Source: Halodesulfovibrio marinisediminis DSM 17456 (GTDB taxonomy: Bacteria > Desulfobacterota > Desulfovibrionia > Desulfovibrionales > Desulfovibrionaceae). From it: a stretch of DNA of 64,000 nucleotides. A program made the translations under genes and the position numbers. Location: contig NZ_FSRG01000005.1 in assembly GCF_900129975.1 (NCBI RefSeq), positions 62,001 to 126,000 on the forward strand. The letters run 5' to 3'. The number at the start of each line of letters is the position of its first letter. Position 1 is the stretch's first letter. Below are positions 41,843-51,011 of the stretch, one piece after another. The notes beneath the pieces were generated by a model. The model saw only the letters and a program-made list of their open reading frames with translations. It ran no database searches and was not told the DNA's origin.

Positions 41843-42901
41843 TTACGGCATCAGCGGAGCGAGCTTGAGTCCTTCGTTAATATCGATGCCGCACATGAGA
41901 TTTGCGTTTGCCAGCGCCTGACCGGATGCTCCACGACAAAGGTTGTCGATGGTGCTTACGATGATGAGGCGGTTGGTGCGTTTGTCTAAAGCAAGGCCGA
42001 TGTCGCAGAACATAGTACCACGTACATGCTTTGTTTCAGGAAGCTTGCCCTTTGGCAGAACGCGAACCCACGGATGCGTACGGTAGGCTTCCTCATAAAT
42101 GGCATGTACATCGTCCAGTGTCATTTCTTCAGACAAGGTTGTGTAGATTGTGGACAGGATACCGCGGTTAATTGGCAACAGATGGGTATTGAAGGAGACA
42201 GTGATGTCGTCCTTTGCAATAACGGAGAGTTCCTGTTCGATTTCCGGAGTATGGCGGTGTGTGGTAAGCCCGTATGCTTTGAAGCTGTCGGAAACTTCGC
42301 AGAACAGGGAGCCTACGTTAGCTTTACGACCTGCGCCAGTGGTGCCGGATTTGGAATCAACAACGATACCGTTCTTAAGGATGAATCCTTCTTTAAGCGC
42401 AGGGTAGAGCCCAAGAATTGCAGATGTCGGGTAGCAGCCCGGGTTTGCAACAAGCTGTGCCTGAGAGACAGCTTCTGAGTATAGCTCTGGAAGACCGTAG
42501 ACAGCTTTGTCCAGCAAGCCTTCTTGTGTGTGTTCGCAAGCATACCAGTGCTCATATTCATCTTTGCTTCGCAGGCGGAAGTCTGCGGAGAGGTCTACAA
42601 CTTTAAGACCTTTTTCCAGCAGAACAGCGGCAATTTCCATGGCAGTACGGTGTGGTACTGCAAGAAAAACGAGGTCACACGCCTGTGCAAGATCATCCGC
42701 ATCCGGCTCCGTAATCGACAGTTCACCGTTGTCCATGCCTTGCATGAAAGGGTAAATGTCGCGTAGTTTTTTACCGGCTTCAGCACGTGAGGTAACACGT
42801 ACCAGTTCGAAGTGATCGTGATTCTGCAAAAGGCGCATCAGTTCCATTCCGGTGTATCCGGTAACCCCTACTAAGCCTACTTTAGTCTGTGCCATTTGCA
42901 T
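41843..42901 (-). CDS. argC: N-acetyl-gamma-glutamyl-phosphate reductase
   Basis: A 352-aa arginine-biosynthesis enzyme. The dinucleotide-binding KVGLVGVTGYTGMELMRLL opens the protein. The catalytic cysteine is in LVANPGCYPTSAILGLYP near residue 155. GTTGAGRKANV and NTHLLPINRGIL are typical of the family. Two ATGs (42901, 42895) are possible; AGGA lies 4 or 10 bases upstream. Last gene of the aminotransferase-DUF1844-argC unit, 18 bp after DUF1844. No other arg genes are nearby. Confidence 0.95.
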   Translation of the reverse strand: MQMAQTKVGLVGVTGYTGMELMRLLQNHDHFELVRVTSRAEAGKKLRDIYPFMQGMDNGELSITEPDADDLAQACDLVFLAVPHRTAMEIAAVLLEKGLKVVDLSADFRLRSKDEYEHWYACEHTQEGLLDKAVYGLPELYSEAVSQAQLVANPGCYPTSAILGLYPALKEGFILKNGIVVDSKSGTTGAGRKANVGSLFCEVSDSFKAYGLTTHRHTPEIEQELSVIAKDDITVSFNTHLLPINRGILSTIYTTLSEEMTLDDVHAIYEEAYRTHPWVRVLPKGKLPETKHVRGTMFCDIGLALDKRTNRLIIVSTIDNLCRGASGQALANANLMCGIDINEGLKLAPLMP

Positions 42902-42919
42902 CGTATCCTGTTTTAGTTA

Positions 42920-43195
42920 TTACTTTGTCTTCATTACGTATTTCATACGTAGATCGTAGAGCAGTGTATCAAGCAGCTGCTTTTCATCATTTTCAAGGCA
43001 GGTCTTTGTTTTTTCCTGCAGCATGGACAAAATGTCGATGGAGTGTTTTGCGGCGAGCAGGTTCTCCATCATCTGTCCGCTTTCCGGATCTGGCACTTCG
43101 CCGAGTTGTACCAGAGCAGAAGAGCCGATAGAAAGAATGAACGTGGAAAAAGTTACTTCCGGCATGCCGTTATGCTCGGTGTTTTGATCAGCCAT
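42920..43195 (-). CDS. DUF1844 protein
   Basis: A 91-aa protein with the DUF1844 pattern: VTFSTFILSIGSSALVQLGE, then GQMMENLLAAKHSIDILSML, predicted all-helical. Such genes are common in deltaproteobacteria and have no assigned function. Start follows AAAGGAGCGCACC. It sits 11 bp after the aminotransferase and 18 bp before argC, so it is certainly in that operon. Confidence 0.85.
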   Translation of the reverse strand: MADQNTEHNGMPEVTFSTFILSIGSSALVQLGEVPDPESGQMMENLLAAKHSIDILSMLQEKTKTCLENDEKQLLDTLLYDLRMKYVMKTK

Positions 43196-43206
43196 GGTGC
43201 GCTCCT

Positions 43207-44367
43207 TTAAGATAAGTCAGAGGCATTCAAGGCGCTGTGATAAGCGGTTAGACCTTTTTCGAGATATCCGGACGCAATTTCGCCGCCGCATGCTTTACAG
43301 CCTTCAGCTAAAGCATGCAGACCAGCTGCAAGGTCTGCCCAGTCTACCCAGCCCATATGCCCGATGCGTATAAGACGTCCTTTCATGTGAGCCTGACCAC
43401 CGGCGAGGATAACTCCGAAGTTCTTCTTGGCATACGCAAGCACTTCACTGGCATCCACGTTTTCAGGAACCAGAACGCTTGTAAGACCCCATGTGAAGTG
43501 ATCTTTTGCAAGCAACTCCAGTCCCATTTCCGTAACGGCAGTGCGTGCCATCATGGTCAAAGCCCATTGCTTTTTGAAAACAACATCAAATCCAGTTTCT
43601 TCAAACATTGCAAGGCTCTCGTTAAGACCAACAATAAGACTCACAGGTGTTGTAAACAAGGTTTGATCTTGTAAAATTTTCTGTTTTTCTGCGCGCAGGT
43701 TGAAATAGAAACAGGAAGGAGTAACGGATTCAGCTTTCTGCCATGCTTTATCGCTGCATGCGATCAGACCGAGTCCCGGAGGAAGCATAAGTCCTTTCTG
43801 GGAGCCGGTAAGCAGGCAGTCGATGCCCCATTCATCCATATTACATGGTGAGATGGAAACAGCAGAGATGCCGTCCACAACAAGCAGAACATCGCGGTCT
43901 TTTGTAACTGCCGCAATTTCATCAACAGGATGTAGTACGCCGGTCGAGGTTTCAGAAAGCTGAACGAGTACACCCTTACAGTCCGGATGGAGATCCAGCA
44001 TGTTTGCAACGGCTTCTGCGGAAACAGCCTGTCCCCAGTCGAGGACGATTTTTTCTACAGCTACGTTGCTAGATTCGCAGATTTCTGCCCAGCGTTCGCC
44101 GAATTTACCAGCTTCAATAACCAGAACCTTTTCACCGGCTGTAAATAAGTTAGTTACTGCCGCAGTCATAACACCAGTACCGGAACATGCCAGAGGCATA
44201 ACTGGCTGGGAGGTGCCGAAAAGTTTCTGTAACCGCTGTTGAACCTGCGCCATGATGGCTTTGAACTCAGGCTTGCGGTGATGGATCATGTCTTGCGCTA
44301 ATGCGAGACGGACACGTTCTGGAACCGGGGTCGGACCCGGTGCTAACAATCTATTTTTGTTAAGCAT
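43207..44367 (-). CDS. Class V aminotransferase (alanine-glyoxylate/serine-pyruvate type)
   Basis: A 386-aa PLP enzyme. The N-terminal LLAPGPTPVPERV and HHRKPEF are signatures of this branch. VVDGISAVSISPCNMDEWGID precedes the PLP lysine in TGSQKGLMLPPGL (near residue 195). Members act on alanine, serine, phosphonates or glyoxylate; the substrate cannot be assigned by eye. First gene of the unit with DUF1844 and argC. Confidence 0.88.
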   Translation of the reverse strand: MLNKNRLLAPGPTPVPERVRLALAQDMIHHRKPEFKAIMAQVQQRLQKLFGTSQPVMPLACSGTGVMTAAVTNLFTAGEKVLVIEAGKFGERWAEICESSNVAVEKIVLDWGQAVSAEAVANMLDLHPDCKGVLVQLSETSTGVLHPVDEIAAVTKDRDVLLVVDGISAVSISPCNMDEWGIDCLLTGSQKGLMLPPGLGLIACSDKAWQKAESVTPSCFYFNLRAEKQKILQDQTLFTTPVSLIVGLNESLAMFEETGFDVVFKKQWALTMMARTAVTEMGLELLAKDHFTWGLTSVLVPENVDASEVLAYAKKNFGVILAGGQAHMKGRLIRIGHMGWVDWADLAAGLHALAEGCKACGGEIASGYLEKGLTAYHSALNASDLS

Positions 44368-44588
44368 GATCTTCTCCGCAATTGGTAGTAAATGCTGAAT
44401 TTGTTACTGGGGTTCGAATAGAGCCATCCTATTTGCGGTTGTGAACCGTAGTGTGTCTGGCAAACAGGAGTACACGTCCTGTATTCGACCTTACTATCAT
44501 CCTGCAGACTTTACATTGGCAACGCAAAAAATAAAAGCAGGGATGTGCTGCAATTTTCCAGTTTTTTATGTTGGCAGTTGTGTTGTTG

Positions 44589-44697
44589 TTACATCCAGTA
44601 GTGTTGCTTTGCTATGCTAGATTGTACAACAGCCTTTCCTTTTATTTTTCATATAAAAGAAAACTGGCGGAACATATGTCCCGCCAGTTTTTTTATT
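44589..44697 (+). ncRNA. Candidate small RNA with promoter and terminator
   Basis: On the plus strand TTACAT, 18 bases, then TATGCT (44613-44618) resembles a sigma-70 promoter. A transcript from about 44625 would contain hairpin CTTTTAT / ATAAAAG and end at a terminator, AAACTGGCGG / CCGCCAGTTT, followed by seven T. It would be about 70 nt. The same hairpin also suits termination of the leftward gene, which could be its only role. Confidence 0.25.
44661..44697. terminator. Rho-independent terminator
   Basis: GGCGG / CCGCC stem extended by AACT/AGTT, loop AACATATGTC. The T run is better on the plus strand (TTTTTTTATT); the minus side is T-rich (TTTTCTTTTAT) and probably serves the rRNA methyltransferase gene. 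Confidence 0.8.
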
Positions 44698-44720
44698 GAG
44701 TAAAGGTAAAGTGGATAAGC

Positions 44721-45908
44721 TTAGCTTTTGAACACTCGTACTGTGTAGCTCTTGAGGTAGTGAGTTTCCGGCATTGCAGGGTGTACAGGATGGTCTGGAC
44801 CCTGATGACCCTGAATAAGGGTCTGGATGCGGGTTTTGGACTTGGATGCTGCGTGCAGAAGTACGCGGTTCAAGTCATGTGCGCTTAAGTGCTGGGAACA
44901 GGAGCAGCTGGTTACGATGCCGCCATCTACAACAAGATCCATAGCGAGTTTGTTAACGCGCTGGTATGCGGAAAGACCTTCTTTGAATGCTTTCTTACGC
45001 TTGATGAATGCAGGCGGGTCAACACAGATTACGTCGAACTGTGCGCCGGAATCTTTAAGTTCCTGCAATGTGTCGAGCGCATCGCCGTATACAGTATCTA
45101 CTTTGTCAGGAGAACCGTTGAGGCTTGCGTTGTGCACTGCTGCATCAAGAGCAATTTTAGATGCGTCCAGGAAGGTAACTTCTTTTGCTCCAGCTTTTAC
45201 AGCGTTACAGCCGAAGCTGCCAGCGTAGCAGAATGCGTCAAGAACGCGTTTGCCGTTACAGAAGGAAGCGAAATCACGACGGTTGGTACGCTGATCGTAG
45301 AACCATCCGGTTTTCTGACCTTCAATCATAGGCACTTCAAATTTTACACCGTTTTCTTCAATAGCGATGTTAGCAGGAACAGTGCCTACAGCCTGCTCAA
45401 CATAACGGTCGAGACCTTCGAGTGGGCGGTTTGCAGAGTCGTTGCGGTAAAGAATCGCTTTAGGATGCAGGATATCACAGAGAACAGATGTGATCTGATC
45501 TTTCATCTTTTCCATGCCCGCAGTAGTGAGCTGCGCTACGAGGAGATCGTCATAGCGATCAATTACCAGACCCGGAAGGAAATCGCCTTCTGCGAAAACC
45601 ATGCGGTAGAATGGCTTGTCGAACATGGACTCACGCAGGGTAAGTGCCTGAGAAATGCGCTTGTCGAGTAGTGCTTCAGTCAGTCCTTCATGAGGACGGT
45701 TGCTGATCATACGTGCGCAGATGAGAGAGTTCGGGTTCACATACGCTGTACCAATTGGACGCCCTTGAGCGTTCACTACTACAGCGCTTTCGCCCGGTTC
45801 AAATTCCTTGAGTGGGCTTTTCTTGGTGTCTACTTCGTTGCTGAAAATCCAGAGGTGACCGAGGCGGATACGACGGTCTTCACCTTTTTTAAGAATTAAT
45901 TGTTTCAT
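44721..45908 (-). CDS. Class I SAM-dependent rRNA methyltransferase, RlmI-like
   Basis: A 395-aa enzyme with an N-terminal PUA domain (MKQLILKKGEDRRIRLGHLWIFSNEV) and a C-terminal Rossmann methyltransferase. SAM binding is by VLDAFCYAGSFGCNAVKAGA; the catalytic motif DVICVDPPAFIKRKK and the later CSCSQHL complete the 5-methylcytosine RlmI pattern. Start at 45908 gives the family N-terminus; 87 additional in-frame codons upstream do not. Monocistronic. Confidence 0.88.
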   Translation of the reverse strand: MKQLILKKGEDRRIRLGHLWIFSNEVDTKKSPLKEFEPGESAVVVNAQGRPIGTAYVNPNSLICARMISNRPHEGLTEALLDKRISQALTLRESMFDKPFYRMVFAEGDFLPGLVIDRYDDLLVAQLTTAGMEKMKDQITSVLCDILHPKAILYRNDSANRPLEGLDRYVEQAVGTVPANIAIEENGVKFEVPMIEGQKTGWFYDQRTNRRDFASFCNGKRVLDAFCYAGSFGCNAVKAGAKEVTFLDASKIALDAAVHNASLNGSPDKVDTVYGDALDTLQELKDSGAQFDVICVDPPAFIKRKKAFKEGLSAYQRVNKLAMDLVVDGGIVTSCSCSQHLSAHDLNRVLLHAASKSKTRIQTLIQGHQGPDHPVHPAMPETHYLKSYTVRVFKS

Positions 45909-46104
45909 CTGTTCTTTCGGTTTCCTGTAAACCGTACTGTTATGTTTGGGTTCGCTCTCGCGCCCCAGTTTGTGTGTCCGAGCCAGAAGCTGCAGCTCTG
46001 GCTGTCTTTTATTAAAAATGTCATGCTTTCGGTAGTGCTTAGAGGGAGACTCTGCATCCGCAAGGAGCTCTTTCCCACTAAAATGAGTACAGGTGGTGAT
46101 GAAC

Positions 46105-46200
46105 TCGTACTCCAATAAAAGTCTTTGGAAGGGGGTCTGGGGGAGAACCTTTCTACAGAAAGGTTTCACCCAGCCGTCGGAGACTCGCCGAAGGCATTAA
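46105..46200 (-). repeat. Desulfovibrio-type intergenic repeat, copy B
   Basis: Starts 4 bp after the polA stop codon. Minus-strand order: TTAATGCCTTCGGCGAGTC, a hairpin AACCTTTC-TGTA-GAAAGGTT, CTCCCCCAGACCCCC, then TTCCAAAGACTTTTATTG. The gene-proximal 26 bases match copy A near 10040 at 23 positions. Placement right after a stop codon is the same in both copies. Confidence 0.65.
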
Positions 46201-46204
46201 AAAA

Positions 46205-48844
46205 TTAATGGGCTTCGTTCCAACGATCGCCAATTCCTGCGTCAACCTTGAGCGGTACGTCCATCAGATTCTTACCATCTGGTGCGACGTTTGACATGAT
46301 TTCCTGAAGACGACGTGCTGCAGCTTCAGCGTTCTCGGTAGGTACTTCAAGTACCAATTCATCGTGAATCTGAAGAATAAGCTGCGCACCCAGCTGCTTG
46401 AGCTGCTGGTCTTCCGCAGTCTTAATCATGGCGATCTTAATGATATCAGCTGCACTGCCCTGAATGACGGTGTTAATAGCCTGTCTGCGAGCCTGTGACT
46501 GCAGCATGTTGTTGCCGGAGTTGATTTCCGGCAGGTAGCGGCGTCTGCTTGCAAGCGTTGCTACGTAACCGAGCTTCTTGGTGTCTTCTTCTACGTTGTC
46601 GTAGAATTCTTTCAGATGCTGCAATTTTTCAAAGTAGCGTGCGATAAACTTTTTTGCTTCCTTAAGGGAGATTTTGAGTTCGCCAGCCAGCTTTTGAGGA
46701 CCCATGCCGTAGATAAGGCCAAAGTTGATGGTCTTTGCATCGCGTCGCTGGTCTGCTGATACTTCTTCAACTGTTTTGTCAAAGAGTAATGCAGCAGTGC
46801 TGCTGTGAATATCTTTGTCCTGTTTGAATGCATCCAGCAGGGTCGGGTCTTGTGAACAATGGGCAAGTACGCGCAGCTCAACCTGAGAGTAGTCAGCGGA
46901 GACAAGTTTTTTGCCTTCAGCCGCCACGAAACAACTGCGCATGCGGGTACCAAACTCACCGCGTGCAGGGATGTTTTGCAGGTTCGGGTTGCTTGAAGAT
47001 AAGCGACCTGTTGCTGTTGCAAGCTGGTTGAACGTAGTGTGGATACGGTCATTTTTATCAGCAAGCTTCGGTAACGGCTCAAGATAGGTAGAGCGCAGCT
47101 TTTCGAGTTTTCTGTATTCCAGAATCAGATCGATGATCTTGTGTTGTCCAGCTAATTTTTCAAGAACAGCCTGCGATGTGGAAGCTTGTCCACCGCTTGT
47201 TTTTGTTTTGGAAGCAAGACCTAAATCTTCGAATAGCACGTTACCGAGTTGCTGCGCAGAACGGATATTGAACGGCTTGCCAGCGATGTCGTAGATGGAA
47301 CGGGTCAAATTGTTGAGGTCTGCCTGCACTTCTTTCAGGAATTCTTCAAATGCCACACGGTCAATGCGGATACCCGCTTCTTCCATATCGGCCAGTACGC
47401 CGACGAGCGGCAGTTCGATGTCGAGCATAAGCGGACGTAAGTGGCCGCCATCCAGACTGCGTTCAAGTTCTTCAGCAATGGCAAGAGCGAGAAGCCCACC
47501 GTTTTTACGGGAGATATCCAGCTCGTCTGCTTTTCGGGAAAGTTTTTTCCATGAGTAGTCGCGATCTTCTGGGTTTAGCAGGTATGCCATCAGCCCTAGG
47601 TCAAGCAGCTTGTTCGGATCAATGGAAGACCAGCCTGCATGCTGGCGGAAAAGCGCTTTTGCATCTGGTGTGATTATTTGCTTTGCAGCGGTGCAGAACT
47701 CTGCAAGTTCATCCATTTTCCCTGCGTAGAGGAATTCTGTCTGTTCAATTGCAACAAGTACAGAATTGTTTTCAGTCTGTTCTTTAAGCAGCACTGCCAC
47801 GCGCTTGTCTTTGCAGGAAGTGAGACCTGTTACGTCACTAGCTGACATGGCAGGGCTAGCGTCCGGCTCGTCGGGAACGATTTTTTCTCCGCCGCCAAAA
47901 AGACCGAGCTGATCGGTTGCGACTTTTTTCTTCTTAGGTTCCGGCGCTGGCGCATCTGCATGAGATAGGGTGTTTACTTCACGGACAAGCGCACGAAGTT
48001 CGTATTCTTTAACAAAGTCGAGCAGCGTATCGCGATTAACAGGCTCCAGTTTAAAGTCTTCCAGCTTTTCTTGGTCACAGGTGTCTGTATTAAGTGTTGT
48101 AAGCTGGCGGAAGATGAACATGTTGTCGAGGTGGTCTGCAAATTTCTTTTGCAGGTTCGGCTTGAGTTCATCAAATCGGTCACGGATTTCTTCCAGACTT
48201 TTAAATTCAGCAAAAATTTTATCGGCAGTTTTTGGGCCGATTCCAGGAACGCCTGGAATGTTATCTGAAGAGTCACCGATGATTGCCTGATAGTCTGCCC
48301 ATTGAGCAGGACTCAGGTTGGTCTCTTCCATGAAATCTTCAAGGCTGGTGAGTTTTTCTTGTTTTGCACCTGGATCCCAAAGAAACACATTTGCATCAAG
48401 GCACTGTTTTAAGTCTTTATCAGCGCCAACAATAACAACAGGGTTATCTTTTTTGAGTCGTTTTGCCAGTGCAGCAATGCAGTCATCTGCTTCACAACCG
48501 TTGGATACAATGAGATGAATGCCGAGATGCTTTACCATCTCTCTGATTGGTTCGAGCTGTAATACCAGATCTTCAGGAGTAGCAGAACGGTTGGCTTTAT
48601 ATTCACCATAGAGTTCGTGACGGAAGTTCTTACCACGTCCATCAAGAACAAAGGCGATGTGTTCCGGAGACTCATCCCGCAGCATTTTCATGAGGATACG
48701 AGAAACAATAAATAAGGCGTTGGTAGGGAAACCATCTGCACGTTTAAGGTGCTGCATGGCGTAAAATGCCCGAAAAATGAATGCGGAGCCGTCAATAAGG
48801 TAGACAGGCTTAGAAGTAAGACCAAGGCGTTCTTGTAAAGACAT
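46205..48844 (-). CDS. polA: DNA polymerase I (without functional proofreading domain)
   Basis: An 879-aa repair and Okazaki-processing polymerase. The 5' nuclease domain spans 1 to about 295 (LIDGSAFIFRAFYA, GCEADDCIA, GDSSDNIPGVPGIGPKTA). Residues about 320-480 occupy the place of the 3'-5' exonuclease but lack the DxE motif and are short. The polymerase domain has SADYSQVELRVLAH, RRDAKTINFGLIYGMGP, and QIHDELVLEV. It is 50 aa shorter than E. coli Pol I. The 3' end is followed at once by repeat copy B. Confidence 0.95.
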   Translation of the reverse strand: MSLQERLGLTSKPVYLIDGSAFIFRAFYAMQHLKRADGFPTNALFIVSRILMKMLRDESPEHIAFVLDGRGKNFRHELYGEYKANRSATPEDLVLQLEPIREMVKHLGIHLIVSNGCEADDCIAALAKRLKKDNPVVIVGADKDLKQCLDANVFLWDPGAKQEKLTSLEDFMEETNLSPAQWADYQAIIGDSSDNIPGVPGIGPKTADKIFAEFKSLEEIRDRFDELKPNLQKKFADHLDNMFIFRQLTTLNTDTCDQEKLEDFKLEPVNRDTLLDFVKEYELRALVREVNTLSHADAPAPEPKKKKVATDQLGLFGGGEKIVPDEPDASPAMSASDVTGLTSCKDKRVAVLLKEQTENNSVLVAIEQTEFLYAGKMDELAEFCTAAKQIITPDAKALFRQHAGWSSIDPNKLLDLGLMAYLLNPEDRDYSWKKLSRKADELDISRKNGGLLALAIAEELERSLDGGHLRPLMLDIELPLVGVLADMEEAGIRIDRVAFEEFLKEVQADLNNLTRSIYDIAGKPFNIRSAQQLGNVLFEDLGLASKTKTSGGQASTSQAVLEKLAGQHKIIDLILEYRKLEKLRSTYLEPLPKLADKNDRIHTTFNQLATATGRLSSSNPNLQNIPARGEFGTRMRSCFVAAEGKKLVSADYSQVELRVLAHCSQDPTLLDAFKQDKDIHSSTAALLFDKTVEEVSADQRRDAKTINFGLIYGMGPQKLAGELKISLKEAKKFIARYFEKLQHLKEFYDNVEEDTKKLGYVATLASRRRYLPEINSGNNMLQSQARRQAINTVIQGSAADIIKIAMIKTAEDQQLKQLGAQLILQIHDELVLEVPTENAEAAARRLQEIMSNVAPDGKNLMDVPLKVDAGIGDRWNEAH

Positions 48845-49196
48845 ATATTATAGATAGGTGGTTGGGGTTGCTACCATAGCGGCATGGCTGCGTTGTCAGG
48901 AATAAGAAATGGAAAAATCGCTGCCGCTTCATCTGCAAATGCATTGTGCAAAAAGGGATGATACCTACTAACTTTGCTGCCTGCAAACACTAAAACTTTG
49001 GTGTGGAATGAGGGACAGAAAAAAAAGAAAAAGTGTATTTTTTAGTTAATTATTCGGTATTATTTGTAATTTGCTATGAAGGTCATATTGTTTGAGAAAA
49101 AAACTAAAAAAAAGATAAAAAACTGTTTGACAGGTGGCACTGATTTCCATAAATACCTTTTCGCACGTGAGGGAACTCACGAAGCACAAAAGAAGC
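48845..49196. other. Intergenic region, polA upstream side and tRNA-Glu promoter
   Basis: 352 bp; AT-rich. It contains TTGACA at 49127-49132 and TAAATA at 49150-49155, 17 bases apart, a good sigma-70 promoter for the tRNA gene. Nothing else recognised. Confidence 0.6.
49127..49155 (+). promoter_or_regulatory. Sigma-70 promoter of tRNA-Glu
   Basis: Consensus -35 TTGACA, 17-base spacer, -10 TAAATA, 42 bases before the mature tRNA 5' end. Confidence 0.7.
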
Positions 49197-49274
49197 GTCC
49201 CCATCGTCTAGCCTGGCCCAGGACACCTGCCTTTCACGCAGGCGACGGGGGTTCAAATCCCCCTGGGGACGCCA
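49197..49274 (+). tRNA. tRNA-Glu (anticodon TTC)
   Basis: A complete cloverleaf: acceptor GTCCCCA / TGGGGAC, anticodon stem CCTGC / GCAGG around CTTTCAC (anticodon TTC), T arm GGGGG-TTCAAAT-CCCCC, and an encoded 3' CCA. It has its own promoter and terminator. No integrase or duplicated 3' end is visible, so there is no sign of use as an attachment site. Confidence 0.95.
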
Positions 49275-49282
49275 AAGTAAAT

Positions 49283-49317
49283 CAAGCACTTGCATGTATA
49301 TGTAGGTGCTTTTTTTG
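49283..49317 (+). terminator. Rho-independent terminator of tRNA-Glu
   Basis: AAGCAC / GTGCTT stem around a partly paired CTTGCATGTATATGTAG loop, followed by seven T. Confidence 0.75.
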
Positions 49318-49413
49318 TATCTGGAGCACAAGAGGTGTAAACAAGCCGTGTAAATTTTTTTAGCCCAATTGGGTTGTATGACTGGATGGCGTAATAAATT
49401 AATGGGAAGGGGG

Positions 49414-50715
49414 TTAAAATTTCCATCCCACATTTATAGCAACATAGTGTATGTGATTGGGTGAATACTCTCCTTTCAAGGGGCCTGTAAGTGGACCTCC
49501 TTCTTTATTTATTTTGCCCTTCCCGGCATCAAGGAACTGATAAGCTAGTCCGATGGTTACATCGTCATCTATTTCGTATTGAACGCCTGTTGCGTAGCGT
49601 AGTTGTCTGTCCAGTGGCAGGGCAGGAGACCGGTTACTTTCTGAACATGGTGATGTGTCGTACGCTGCCCCTGTAGACCATATCCATTTTGGGGCGATTC
49701 TTCCCCGTATCCCTATCGCAAAATGCCATGTGTCGTTGTAATCTAGGTCAATCACAGCATCTGAAATGTTAGTGTTGGATATTGATACTTCCAGCTCTCC
49801 AAACTGACTCCAGTTTTGCCATCCAAAATTACCGAGTACAGCCCATTTTTTTGTAATATCGTATTCTACTCCTAGGCTTACTGCTTGGGGGATTGTAATA
49901 GTAACATCCAGTTCTTTGCCTAGTAATTGTGAAGCGGTAAGAGTTTTTTCAAGGATTGGACCAAGGTTAGAGATAGAGACTGCGTCATCAAAGTCTAGCT
50001 TAATGGGGGACCGGTAGGTAAGACCTGCACGCAGTGCAGGGGTAATGGTATAAAAAAATCCTAAATTAGCGCCTATGCCAGTGGTGGTGGCATCTACTTT
50101 CAGTTCTCCGTCATTTGCAGAATTGCGAAGAGGAAAATTGTTGATAGCTGTTTTTATTAAAAGCTTTGCTACTAGGACATCAATACCAGCACCTATTGAA
50201 AATGATTCAGTTATCTTGGTGCCAAGGCTTACACTGGCTCCCGCTGTAATCAAAGATGATTCTTGTACATAGTATCTTCCGCTCCAGTTATCATCATAAT
50301 CTAGCCCTAATCCGAAGTAGGAACCAAAACCAACTCCAAGCCAAGTGTGCTCATTAACTGGGGCTGCATAGCTGAAACTGCCTGCTGGCATAATTCCACC
50401 AGCGTTTCCGCCATCCCCACCCTCATATCTGCTTAGATCTTTAGAGAATTCAGAATTAATAATGAGTGCTTGAAATCCCATCATGAGTTGTGGCCGGTCT
50501 AGGTAGGGCATTGCTGCCGGGTTGGTTATTGCGACTGAAGCATCTAATGCTGTGGCGCTTCTTCCGGCTGTGGCAGTACCAAGGTCAGGTGTGCCAATTT
50601 CGTAGAGCCATACCCCTCCGGCATAGCAGGGCACCGCAGCATATTTTCCAAGAAGTAGTATTATGGTGAATACAGCGGTTAGATAGCGTAACGTGCAACT
50701 GCGTGTAGATTTCAT
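49414..50715 (-). CDS. FadL/OmpP1-family outer-membrane transporter
   Basis: A 433-aa outer-membrane beta-barrel for hydrophobic compounds (long-chain fatty acids or aromatics). After a signal peptide (to about residue 32) comes the N-terminal hatch motif TATAGRSATALDASVAITNPAAM, family-typical. The repeated GLTYRSPIKLDF and the C-terminal aromatic residue (WKF) fit an OmpP1 barrel. It is the last of three minus-strand genes with the phosphatase and the broken porin. Confidence 0.88.
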   Translation of the reverse strand: MKSTRSCTLRYLTAVFTIILLLGKYAAVPCYAGGVWLYEIGTPDLGTATAGRSATALDASVAITNPAAMPYLDRPQLMMGFQALIINSEFSKDLSRYEGGDGGNAGGIMPAGSFSYAAPVNEHTWLGVGFGSYFGLGLDYDDNWSGRYYVQESSLITAGASVSLGTKITESFSIGAGIDVLVAKLLIKTAINNFPLRNSANDGELKVDATTTGIGANLGFFYTITPALRAGLTYRSPIKLDFDDAVSISNLGPILEKTLTASQLLGKELDVTITIPQAVSLGVEYDITKKWAVLGNFGWQNWSQFGELEVSISNTNISDAVIDLDYNDTWHFAIGIRGRIAPKWIWSTGAAYDTSPCSESNRSPALPLDRQLRYATGVQYEIDDDVTIGLAYQFLDAGKGKINKEGGPLTGPLKGEYSPNHIHYVAINVGWKF

Positions 50716-50759
50716 ACGGTTTTTCCGAAATAAGCTCGGCTAGGTGTGTTATTGACTGG

Positions 50760-51011
50760 TTATTCTGGAAAGAGAAGTTGTATTTGAAACCGCGCTGAGT
50801 AGTCCCCGATTTCGTCCGGAGCAATGGCATTGTAAAATACTTGTACCTGTAAGTTGATGGGGACACCCCAGACTTTAACAACCTTTCCGATGCCGCCACC
50901 TACTGGCACAATAAATTTCTGACCAGATGCTTTGAATACGTGGCTTGCATATTGAGCTGTTATTTGATCGGTGCGTCTATTTTTAATTCGGAAGTATGTG
51001 TTTCCAGTCAT
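50760..51011 (-). pseudogene. C-terminal remnant of an outer-membrane beta-barrel (neuromedin-U-like porin family)
   Basis: An 83-codon frame whose product (SGQKFIVPVGGGIGKVVK, PINLQVQVFYNAIAP, ARFQIQLLFPE) is the conserved C-terminal end of a roughly 280-aa bacterial outer-membrane protein family; the closing LLFPE strand is typical. The rest of the barrel and any signal peptide are missing. The frame begins inside the 3' end of the HAD phosphatase gene and is closed on its 5' side by a TGA next to the ATG. No ribosome binding site is visible. The simplest explanation is a deletion that removed most of the gene. Confidence 0.6.

Larger units (their letters stand above)
44368..44720. other. 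Intergenic region with a candidate small RNA
   Basis: 353 bp between two minus-strand genes. It contains the aminotransferase promoter region and the rRNA methyltransferase terminator, and on the plus strand a possible small-RNA unit (44589-44697, described separately). Confidence 0.4.

Noticed and set aside
44403-44420. GGTTCGAAT resembling a tRNA T loop
   Set aside because: No acceptor or anticodon stems can be formed around it.
49197-49274. tRNA-Glu as a phage or island attachment site
   Set aside because: No integrase, no duplicated tRNA 3' end and no accessory block next to it.
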